DNA of 64,000 nucleotides, from the NCBI GenBank assembly GCA_023053685.1, contig JALIGW010000001.1, positions 55,512,859 through 55,576,858 of the forward strand. The letters run 5' to 3'. The DNA is from Diadophis punctatus similis. Taxonomy: Eukaryota > Chordata > Lepidosauria > Squamata > Dipsadidae. Below the pieces are notes generated by a model. That model saw only the letters and a list, made by a program, of their open reading frames with translations, did not search any database and was not told where the DNA came from. Position numbers and translations under genes: made by a program. Positions 1-12,300 of the stretch are shown here, piece after piece. The first letter of the stretch is position 1; each line of letters starts with the position of its first letter.

Positions 1-216
1 TGAAGCTATTTCTGTGAGAAGATGCCTGAAAGGATGGTTCCTTCCTTCTAGCTGCATGTCACATTTAGCATGTTCCTCTCCCATGGTAAATATGGAGACC
101 ACTCTGATTTGCTTGCTGTGAAGGGTACCCTCCACCACTGTAGAAAAGTGAAATGTAAAACACTCCAATGGAAGAATTAAATATAAAATGTGTTATATGA
201 TAGAAAGATTTGATAC

Positions 217-379
217 CTGCTTAACATTTCTCCTCTCAGCAGAAGATTTGGCCATCATCATGCGAATGGTATACATCATAAGGCCTGGGAAACGCAACAG
301 TTGTGTTCCATTGCCAATAAAAGCTGAAGCAATTACATAGTTCACAAAGAAAGCTCCCTGATCAGGCAAAAAGACACAC
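217..379 (-). CDS. TMEM63A: TMEM63A coding exon 17 (last in window)
   Basis: 163 nt, acceptor CTCATTGCAG, donor GTATCA, phase 0 end. Encodes [20 protein letters not shown] and the segment ending RRNVKQ. The following exon (NQAFQYEFGAMYAW in the human protein) is not in bases 1-216, so the gene continues left. Confidence 0.95.
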
Positions 380-3300
380 CTGCAATGAGAAAATAGGCAT
401 ATAATATTATCTCCTTTTCACCCATCTGGAGACCATGGTGAACAGTGAGCATTTTCATTCTCTCCTGCACATCTGTCTTGAATGGAAGCAGTGAAAACAG
501 GGACCAGTATTGTCTTCGATGTCCACTCACAATATATGAAATCAATCCAGCAATGATTTGCACACACAGCCATGGTTTTGCCACATACTCTTTTATTTTA
601 AGACAATTGGAAGAATTTTGAAATACGAAAAAGTGATCAACTTTAAAAATACTGCAAATTCCCCTGAGGACAAAGGAAGTTCTGAGTCAAACTTGGAAAA
701 AACGAAGTATTTTTTTCAATGCTTTTCTGCTGTGAATGAGATTTTGCAAAGGCTTAAGGTACTTGTTTTGCTTTTGTAAGGCTTAATCTAAGTATTTTTC
801 TCCTTACCACTCGTGACTCCTCAAAAAAGTTGCCCCGACTCATTCTGAGGAGTCAGTAGCTCTCATGACCAATGAAATATATTTTGGAAGTTATCAGTCA
901 AGGGCAGGGATGGGTTCCACTTACCTTCCCTACCGGTTCGCATTGCGACAGAACTTCACGGAACTTCACGGAAATGACCCTCTGCACATGCGCAGAAGCC
1001 TTTGCGCATGCACAGAGGGTTTCTTTTACAAGCCACGACAACTGGAGGACCGGTTCGGGAGCGTGGCCCGTGGGTCATCGCTGCTGGTTCGGCAAGCGGC
1101 GGCAAATTTCCGCTACCGGTTCTAAAGAACTGGTCCGAACCGGCAACAACCCACCACTGGTCAAGGGTGAACATCATAGTAAATAAAATCTATTGATTAA
1201 TTACATTGATGTTCCATACACATAGCAGCCCTTTCTCCAATTTTCCCCCACAGCTGAGATAGACTGGGTTGACACAGAATGACCAGCCCAAAGTCAGACC
1301 GTGATTTTTCTCAGATTTCAATCCTTGTCAAGACATCAGTGGCTTGAGCTTTGAACATCTCTGATAGATCACTGCACGCGATGTACTTGGAGCCAATGGC
1401 TGCACTAAAACAGAAAGACTGCAGTGATTGGAGCAATGGTTCTAAGTAGAAGAGACAGCCTATAAGTGTGGATAGCTCCAGTTTTTCCGGGGTTTTAGGA
1501 TAAGTTTAAGAGGCATTTTAATTTTTAGAAAGTGATATTAAACTTTCTCCATCAACACTCCTTCTAAAGTTGCATAAATGTCATATAGCGCTTGTAGAGC
1601 TCTTTGGCTTCACAATGCCTTCCTTTTCAATGGAATAACTTTAGGTCACACTTTTGGGGAGCAGCACCCCTGAAGACACAAAGAGCAATGTTTACTAGTT
1701 ATTCAAAATCATTTCCCAAGACAAACAAATTATCACATAAATATCTTCGTATTCAGTTCTTCCCACTGGGTGGTATCAATTTATGATTAATAAATAAAAT
1801 AGTAACTGAAGACACGTTTGCATATCCTGGGTCAGTTAGCAAAAGGATGAAAGCTTGTTTTAGATACTTACTCTAATCTAATTTTAGATTCAGATGCTTT
1901 ATCAAATACCCAGCGAAAGAAGAAATCCAGACTGAAAGAAATATTTGGTGTTAATTTCTTCAATTTACTACATCATCAAATAGAAGAGAAAAATTTAAGT
2001 ACAACAAATTTAATAGTTTCAAATAACTTGCATATAATTTCACTATCACCACACATATTATGAAAGCATAAAAGTTATTTAAAAAAACCCAAGCTACAAA
2101 TGGTCCATGTTTAACAATCATTTGTTCAGCCTCAATTCAAATTTTTGACAGCACTGAATGAGTGGTACTTACCAGACCTTAGAATTTCAGCCATCACAAT
2201 ATTCTTTGGTCACCATTTGCAATCTTGGTTTTTCGACAAGTAAAGTTATTGGGGAAACCAGCAGGAAGTTGCAAGTGATGAGCACATGATAGCCTCACTT
2301 AACCACTCACGGGGATTCACTTAACAATGGCAATTGGGACTGCCAGAATTGCTGTCACTAAGCAGCGCAATCATGTAACAATTGAGCTTTACAACAGAGA
2401 ACTCCTGTATCATGTTTGTTTTGAACTTTTTAGCCAATTAAAATCAATTATGTGTTTAATTTTAAAATGAAGTAAAAATAGGAAAATTTTTTGAATAAAA
2501 TCCAATGAAATTCTGCTCTTGGTGGAATTATTCAGATGGTGTAAAAAGTAAAAATAACACCGGACCAACCCACTCCCCTCCCCAAGATGGACAAGGCAAA
2601 AAAAATCAATTAGGGCTGAAGGCTCACTGGAACAGGACTAAAAGTGACCTTTGAAATGCCATGAGTGTTTAGAAATGATCCCCCCCCCCGTATCTGTATT
2701 CCTGGAAAAGGGGGGGGGGAACCTATTAGATGAAATGTAATAGAGCCTAGAAATTTATGAATGAATTGTCCACTCACTATATTCTGCCCAGAGAAGATTT
2801 CTAAGGTGTGGGAAAGCTGTAGAAGAAAAAGGCAAGCCCCTTGGGCAATTCTGAATTCCAGCCAGCAAGAAGACATAGATATATAAACAACAGACATAGA
2901 TATATAAACGACAGACATAGACCAAAATGTGTATAAGGTAAGCAAGTGAAAGAATTCTACCTCTCAAACACTTAAATGTAGAGAGTTGCTGATTATTTTC
3001 ACATTGTTTATGTAAATTTTGTACTGCAAAGAGGAAGAAAAATATGAAGAAAAAATAATTAGGAAGAAAAAGAAATTATTTCTTTGGCATGGCAAAGATT
3101 GTTTCAGATATTTAAAGGCTGCAAATGTTTTAAAAAATTTAAAAGAAAAGAAATCTTGTCATACTCAAAAAGCTAGAATTTTACAGTAGCCTTTACCTAG
3201 TCAAACCAAGCGAAGGTAATATTAGTACCATGAAGATCAAAAATGAGTAAATCTTGTGCATCATTGTTCTGTTTTCATCAGATCTATTAAAAAAGAAGAA

Positions 3301-6300
3301 AATGATTGATCAATAGTTGCATGTTGTCAAACATTATTAAGTTTGATGGTAGTTACAAACGGAAATGCTTAAAATTAAAATTTGGAAATAAGTTGATTTT
3401 GGATTACTCTGGAGTTGCCGTTATTTGTTACACTGACTGTTTTTACACTGGTTTCTGTCAGCTCTACCTAAAAAAAATATCTTTTAGTGCAAGCATCTGT
3501 AAGTCAAATACTGAACCGGATCCAATAAGCTATACAATAAATATTATTTTCAATCATTTAGTTGACTGCTTTCAGTGAAAAGCAAACATGTTAAATATAA
3601 AAATAATTTGTTTATTTATGATCCAAGACCAAGTCACAAAATTTAAAATACAGCACATCTCCTGGATAGGAAAGCTCCACTCACGATCACTCACGCCCTG
3701 GTCATCTCCCGTTTGGATTCTATAGTGCACTCCACATGGGGCTTCCTTTGAGAAGTACCTGAAAGCTTCAGCCTGTACATAATGTAGCGGCACAGACACT
3801 CATGTGTGGCCCTAGAACAACATAAGTTACACTTCAGCTCTGTGAGCTGCATTGGTTCCCAGTTTATTTTCAGATCCAATTCAAGGTGCTGGTTTTCACT
3901 TTAGCTCTTTGACCAAACCTTTCAAGGCATGGGGCCAGATTATCTGAGGGACCACTTGTTCCTGATTACATCTGCCAATCCCATCAGGTCCGGCAGAAGA
4001 AGTATGTTGCTGGTTCTGTCTTCTGAGGAGTTGCATCTAGCATAACCCAGAACATGAGTCTTTTCTGCTGTAGCATCCACCTTGTGAAACACCATCCCTC
4101 ACAAGGTGAGGTTTGCCCTCTCCAATTCACCAACTGTTAACTTTCCACAAGTCCCTCAAAACGTGGATGTGTCAACTGACCTGGGGAACTCAAGGCAATG
4201 GTGAGTTGTTTTGACCATAATGTTGCCCACAATTACTTGTGAGGCCGGGCTGGACCAGTAAAACCGTGACTGGTCTGGACAAGTAAAAACTGATTTCCAG
4301 CAAAAACATTGTAACTCATGGTAAATCACGGTCACATGACTGCAGAGTGCTGCAAATGGCTGTAAATGTGGACTGGTTACTAAGCACCCAAAATTTGGTC
4401 TTGGACCATAAATAAACAAATAATTATAATAATTCCATCAATTGCAAAAAATTACATTGCTTGGACCTGACATATACTATGCTGATACATCACGATATCC
4501 TAGGTTTTGGGAAAGAACTCAATACATACTGTATGAAGGCCAACACAAGCTAAAGAAATGGCAGCTGTGACTTTACATTATTGTGAACAAAGAATAATAA
4601 TTCATATAAATATTATTTTGTAGTTTATATAAAGCTAAAATCAGAGCTATGCAGAAAAAGAATGTGGGAAAAGTAGACATTACTACAAATTCTGAATATT
4701 ATCCCTTGCCTTTCCTATCTTTTAAATCCTCCAATGTAATTTGATGAGCCAAAACAAAGAGTCTTCTTACTTTGTCCAGTGTGATTCAAACACTGTTGAA
4801 TAATAGACGATGGTTGGTAGCAAAGCTGTAAAGGACCACAAAAGGACTGTTGGGAAGAACTGACTAATAACAGGATTCTGAGGAAAGAACAGAGAGAGAA
4901 ATATAATCAGTTCTGCAGATTTACCACAAATGAAACTAAGCCAAACATATTTATTATATCAGCTTAACAACCACCGAAACAAAATTGGTCTTATGAAAAG
5001 AATAATAATAGCAGATAGGATTTGGAAAGAGATCAGCAGCTTAATCCCAAAACTAAGATTACATTTTTTAAAAAAACTTGTTATATTTCCAAACAAGATG
5101 AACAACTTTTAGTGGCAAGGAACTGACACGACTAATTCTTGACATGTCTAAGGGCTAAGATTGGCATGATGCAAAGTGAATGATGCTGAGAATGTCTCCT
5201 TTTTTGGGAAGGCAGAATTTTAACTGATATTCAATTTCCTTACTGAGGATATAATTTTGTGTTTCCTATCTCAAAACGACAGAAGAATGAATTCTGGCAG
5301 TAACACAGAAAGTGTACCAGGGAACACAACTATAGGACTTAAAGGATGACGGTTGCTTGCCTATATTTGAGAAATATGTGTCAGTGTTTATTAAATGTGG
5401 TTGCATTTCACCTTATCTATATTTTCTTTGCTTTACATAAATTAGAATGATAGTTAAGTTTAACCTCAGAGCTAAATCTTTTATGAGAACATAAAGAAGC
5501 AGAGATTATTAAAATCAGATCTAGTGCATTACTCACATTAAGATATTGAATCGGTTTGGTTACATAGAACTTGTCCATAGTTGAAATAATGATGGAAGGG
5601 GTTGTCAAGAAAAAGAGACCAACAAAAAGGAGTAAATTTATAAAAAGCCATCTACCCCACCAATTCCGTCCTTGAATTGAGAGATTATTCCTGTCAAGCA
5701 AAAATAGAGAAGAGAAGCAGAAATAGTGCTTATTTCCCAAACTGGTGTTAAGAATATGATCTTGTTTTATATGATCTATAATTTTGTTCAAAATAAAAAT
5801 ATGTAAAAATGAGAAAGCTAGAGGTAAACTTGAAGTGGAGATTAAATGGACAAGAGATTACTTATGCCTTTCCCTGGCCTGCTGCCTCCCAGAGTGCAAC
5901 CTAATCATCTACCCCAACCTCCCCATTCTTTCTTCACAATGTAGCATTTGTTTGCCTTTACTGAAGAATTCAGCAGGATCCCCACTGCAATAACTTTTAC
6001 CAAGAAGTGATAGAACTCTGATAAAAATTCCTCTATCTCTGGAACAGCTTGTTTAAAACGAGAGACAAATTCTTAAGATCATCTAGATTCATGAATAAAA
6101 ATTAGCTAGATTTCTTTCACAATAGTTTAAAATAAGGATTTGAATGCTCAGTCTTGACTGTAAGACATGTGTATTGTTCAAGCAGAACACAGAAGTCCTG
6201 TAAAATACAGTGGTGTTTAAAACTTTGTGAACCTTTTGGAGTTTCAATATTTTAAGCAACATTGTACCTCAAACCATTTATAAAGCTATGCACTGAATTA

Positions 6301-9300
6301 AGTTTATATTTTTAGTCTGGACATCAATGTAATCGTTTTGAGATTGTATTTTCAAGATGCTCTATCACAGAGGTCTTCAAACTTGGCAACTTTAAGACTT
6401 GTGGACTTCAACTCTTAGAATCTCCAGCCAGCTATGCTGGCTGGGGAATTCTGGAAGTTGAAGTCCACAAGTCTTAAAGTTGTCAAGTTTGGGGACCCCT
6501 TGCTCTATCAATTTCTGGCCTCATAATTAAATAATCTGACAATAATATAGACAATAGCTAAGATTAATTTCATTCATCTTCTGGAAAAAACAATGATATC
6601 AAATTTCATTTCTTTTACACATGAAATAAGAGGGAAAAATAAGATACATTACCAACAAATATCCTGAGGATATGAAGCATATTTCATATTCCATTTGGAA
6701 ATCTGAAGTTCTTTGCTATAAGTTGATGGTTGAGGGTCTCCTTTGCACTTAAAGCCTTGACATTTACAGGCATTGTAATCTTTGAGAATGCTACAGTAAA
6801 ATTAAGCATTTTAGCTTTTATGGTTGACTCAGCATAGAATCATTATTTCTATAGACTGCACATAAAATGTTCTCCTCAATTATATGACAGACATATAGCA
6901 TATTATAGCAGACATTAAGTGAATCATGCAATCAGAAGTCCAAATCCATTCCCCCAAATGGGTGTTTTTTGCTGAAAACCAGCAAAAAAATTGTACATTT
7001 GATGATGTGATTGCGGGATGCTGCAACTAATTATAAATGTGAACCAGCTGTAAAGCATGCAAAATGTGGTCATGGCCGTGGGGGAAGGGGACAGTGCGAC
7101 ATTTTATGACAGCCAGAAATGCTTTTCGGGTTATAAAGCACTTTTCTCAAGTTTGTTATAAGTCAAAGACACACAAATAAAGCATATTATAAGAAAATGT
7201 TTACAATATTACTATCTGAAAGATGTAATGATTGATCTATTTAAAGCAATGTAGCCCAATCAAGAGATCCGTTTTACTAATCAATGGTATAGACCAGTGA
7301 TGGTGAACCTATGGCACGCGTGCCACAGATGGCACGCGGAGCCATATCTGCCGGCATGCGAGCCGTTGCCCTAGCTCAGCTACAGCGCGCATGTGCGTGC
7401 TGGCCAGCTGATTTTCAGCTCACGCGGAGGCTCTGGGAGGGCATTTTCGGCCTCTGGGGGGCGTTTTTGCCCACCCCAGGCTCCAAGAAAGCCTCTGGAG
7501 CCTGGGGAGGGCAAAAAACAGGCCTACCTGGCCCTTCAGAAGTCAGAAAACGGGGGAGCAGGGGAGCAGGAGGGGGTAGTATGCGCATGCATGGGGGGCG
7601 GGACAGCATGAGGGGTTGCACGCACAGGAGCAGGGGCATTGAATTATGGATGTGGGCACTCATGCACGTGCAATAGAGCGCGCATGCATGCTTTCGGCAC
7701 CCAAGGGAAAAAAGGTTCGCCATCACAGGTATAGACACACACAGATGCCTTTTAATAGGATTTCTGTGTTGAGGGATCCAATCTGGGTTTGTCACCAGGA
7801 CTATCACCGAGATTTCTATGCATTGCCTTCAAATAGGATTTAATAGAGCTGCTTTGCGTTGGAAGTAATCGTAGGGATAGACTGATGTTTCATTTCATTT
7901 AAAATAATTAATAGTAATAATAAATTTTAAAAATACACACTCACAGAGAGGCCATGGTTATCCTCTGGAATGTTACAAAAGCCATTCCCAATGGCTTATC
8001 ACAAATTAGCTTCTCTTCTTTCAAGTATTCTTCCATACATTTTTGGGAAACTCCATTATAGTAATCTATAGCATCTTCCTGTTGAAAAGCAGAGTGCTGT
8101 TACATTTTAATATTCAGGTATTTATATATAATCCTATTTCACTGTTCCATTTGTTTCTTTTTATTTTCCTTCCCTAGGTGTCTAGTAATTCCACATGCAG
8201 TTATTTCAGTAATAATAAATCAAACTATCATCTAAGTATATTTAGGGGGAAAAAAGCATGACAAGTATTAGGGAATATAAATCATTTGACTCTGCATCTG
8301 ATTCAATTGCTGGGGAGAATGAATTTACGAAAGCAGTTCTGTTTTAAATTCTTATTAGTCTTTTCCTAAAAAGCAAGTATGGCAAACCTTACCTAATTTT
8401 AAACATTGCAAAGATTTAACGTTTTAACTAAGAAACACAACAGCTTCTTACCCTTTCACATCCTCTGATGTCGCAGCAAAAGAACTGACCACATGGCCTT
8501 GTATTTATGCGATACCTTTTACCAGTGTGCTCAAAAGCTTGGGTATAATAAGCCAGATTCTTCTCTGCCTTTTTTCTGGTATAAACACATACATAAATGT
8601 GATATGGCAAGGAATTTGTTATTAAAATGAAGTGTATATCTAAAATATGTGCTCATTTTCACAAATAATATTCACATGATCGGCAATATACTTAAATGGA
8701 TAACACATATCATAGGTATTCCAAATATTTCTACTTCTTTAATTATGCAGGCTTAATCATATAGATCCGTGATGGCGAACCTATGGAACGCGTGCCACAA
8801 GTGGCACACGGAGTCATATCAGTGGGCACGTACGCGCCGGCCAGCTGATTTTCGGGCCTTCTGGGCCCACTGGGAGTCAGGAAACAGGCTGTTTCCAGCC
8901 TCCGGAGTGGGTGGGGAAGGCCCATTTTTGCTTTCCCCAAGCTCCAAAGCCTTTCTAGGAGCCTGAGGAGGGCGAAAACAGCCTCCCCCACCCCCCAGAG
9001 GCCCTCCAGAGGCCAGAAATGGCCTGTTTCCCAAATTGAAATGGGCCATTTCTGGCCTCCGGAGGGCCTCTGGGGGGTGGGGAAGGCCGTTTTCACCCTC
9101 CCCAGGCTCCTAGAAAGGCTCTGAAGCCTGGGGAGAGCAAAAAACAGGCGTGCCATCACGTGCCAGGAGCGGGGGGGTCACGCGTGGATGCGCGGGGGGG
9201 GGGCACATAAAATTATTTAAATTGGCAAGAAGAATCAGAACACAAAATACAAGCTGATTGGACATGACCTTGTAGATGATCCTCACTCCGTCAAGGACCT

Positions 9301-12300
9301 TGGAGTACTCATATATAATGATCTAAGTGCCAAAGCCCACTGTAACAACATCGCCAAAAAGGCATTAAGAGTTGTAAACCTGACTTCCGGTTCCGGTCTC
9401 GTAGGCGTCGCTGGCGCTCCTCGCAGGGCATCCTTTCAACTTGCCGTAAAAGCCGCCAGATCAGCTGTCTGGCGGCTTGAAAATCTCTCCCCGGGCGAAG
9501 GGGAGAGATGAGAGCTTGACAGGTGGGGTAGAGCCCCCCTAGTGCCCTAAAAGTCAACTTAGGGCGCGTAGGGTGAGGGCTCCCCACGTAGCCTGTCTGC
9601 AGCTCTGGGAAGCTGGAAGCCTCCGCTAGAAAGCGGAGCAAGAAAGCGGCCACCGCTGCTGATTTAAAGAGATACAACTATTTTGAAAATACAGAGAGCA
9701 GCCAGAGAAAGACAGGAGTCCTGGAGGTATTAGCTTATTCTTTAACTCCATTCTTGGGTTTTTATGAAGAAACAAAGTAACTTAATAAGGAGTGGCAACA
9801 AGATGGCGATTTGAAACGTTGGGTAGAAGAGAAAGTTATTTTTGCTTTGCTATCAGCCCTTTCCTCTGGAAACTTTTGATCTCAAGAATGAATTTTTTTT
9901 CCTTTTTTCCTTTTTTTTCTGAATTAATCTATAGTTTTATGAAAGATAAAATTTAAAAAGTTTTGGACTTGGAAAGGAATTATTTTTTAAAGTAAAGATC
10001 TGGATTTCTCTTTCCTCTTTTCTTTGTCCTTTTTTTTTTTTTTGAAAACATTGAAATGGCTTCTAAATTTGAAAAGACTGTAGTGAATAAAGGAACTGAG
10101 TACTCTTTTGATCATATTGTAAAGAAGCAATCTATGTCTGATTTAACATCATCAAAGTCTTTAACACCTGAGACTATTTTTAATACATTGAAAGCATTGA
10201 AAAATGAATTAATTTTAGAATTTAATTCAAAACTTGCTGAAATAGAAAAAAATGCAGGCTGCTATGGAGAAGATGAATTTACAATTGAGAGCGGATGTGG
10301 TGAAAGTTTGCAAAGGATTAGCAGTAAATATGGAAATTTTGGAGAAGGATTTGGAAAAAAATAAGAAAAATTTAACAATTTCAGAGGAATACATAACCAA
10401 GGTTCAAAATGATATATTAAAATTGGAAAAAGAAGCGATGATGTCTCAATTTCAAGAGATGAAATTTGCTATAAGAGTCAGGGGCTTGAAGGAAAAAAAA
10501 TTGAAAATCTGAAAGAAAGAATGACAGAGGCACTGGAGCAGGTGTCTGGATTGTCTAAAGATGAATTGGCTACAAAAATCGATAAAATATACAGAGTTAA
10601 TTCTTGGTATGCAAAACAAAACCACTTGCCAAGGGATATTGTAATATACTTCACTACCAGAGCTTTGCGGAACAGAATCATACAGGCGACTTATAATAAA
10701 AATCTTCAGGCAAATGGTTAAGAAATAAAGATACGGAAAGAAATCCCTGCCAAGATGCTTAAAGATAGAAGAGAATATTCTTTTCTGGTTCAGGAATTAA
10801 AAATACAAAATTTACAATATAAATGGAATGTACCAACAGGAGTAACCGTAAAATTCTTGGGAAAAAGATATGGACTAAATACAATAAAGAAAGCTACAGA
10901 ATTCTACATCAATGTTTTAAAGGCTGATATTTCTAAAATTCCAGTGGAAAAAGGCATGGAAATAAGGGAGGAGGAGAAGGGAAATCCGGATATATGTGAT
11001 CAAGAGGAAATAATTCCAAAGATTCCAAAAGAGTGGCAGAGCCATACAGATGTTTATGACGTGGATAAGGAGATGGAGGAATGGGACCAGATGACAGCTG
11101 AAGCGACAGATTGGAAATGGTCAAAGGACAGATGGTGTTAAAACTTATAGGATGGTTGGAAAGATGAACAAGATTGCAAACATTTTTTCTTTTTTTTCTT
11201 TTCTTATGTTGTATTAATATTGTCTATTAATGGTATTATATTTTATTTCTAGATTGTTCTTTAGATATATATTATATATTTTGGAGTTATAAATTTGATA
11301 TAGTGTATTATTTCGTTATCATTAATTTGGGGATCTGAAATATTAATATTGTTTATCGATGGTATTTTCATATCAAATATTTTGAAGTTACAAATTGGAT
11401 ATAGTGTAATATTTTGGTATCATTATTTTGAAGACATAGGGATTAAGTTTAAAAATTTAGAGGTATAAAGAGTCGGTTTTCATTCTTTTTATTATTATTA
11501 TTATATATTTCGGTTATTATTTTTAGTATAGTAGATAATATATATTTTGAAGTTGATACCTTAAGGCAGGGGTGGCCAAACTATGGTTCTTTGAGGACCT
11601 GTGGACTTCAACTCCCAGAATTCCTGAGCCAGCCATGCATGCATGGCTAGCTCAGGAATTCTGGGAGTTGAAGTCCACAGATCCTCAAAGAACCATAGTT
11701 TGGCCCAGTAGTGGGTTCCTACCGGTGCGCTCTCTGCCTTTCTTCGCCGCCGAGCCGAAGACGCTGGCGGCGTTGGCGGCGCGGGGCTTCCCCCGCCCGC
11801 TTTCCCGGGACGCCGGGATGCCGCCATTTGCGTTCTTCTGCACTCTGCAGAGTGCAGAAGAACGCAAATGGCGGCATCCCGGCGTCCCGGGAAAGCGGGC
11901 GGGGGAAGCCCCGCGCCGCCAACGCCGCCAGCATCTTCGGCTCGGCGGCGAAGAAAGGCGGAGAGCGCACTGGTAGGAACCCACTACTGGTTTGGCCACC
12001 CCTGCCTTAAGGTATAGGAATATTGTTATTAAGGTGTATTTTACGGTTTGAGGTTTAGAGGAAATGTTATACATATATATTATGTTATTAATAAGTGGGT
12101 GGATTTTAAGTTTAAGTTTAAGGGTGCTGAAATATAAGGGGTCAGTCAATCATTATTAATATATATATATTAAATATCGGGAAGTTAATATTTTGGTATA
12201 TTGTAAAATTATGCTATTAATAATGTTTGAGGTTATGACTAAGTTTAGTGTATGAGGTTCATCTTTGTTTCTTTTTTATTTTGCTTATTTTTGTTTTTCA

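Noticed and set aside
1..216. Further TMEM63A exon at the left edge
   Set aside because: No sequence matching the next conserved segment (QAFQYEFGAMYAW) was found, so it must lie outside.
7311..7843. Several GC-rich frames
   Set aside because: Interior of a hAT MITE defined by terminal repeats and a perfect TSD.
11561..12149. Paired open frames on both strands
   Set aside because: They are the two arms of palindromic MITEs read in mirror image.
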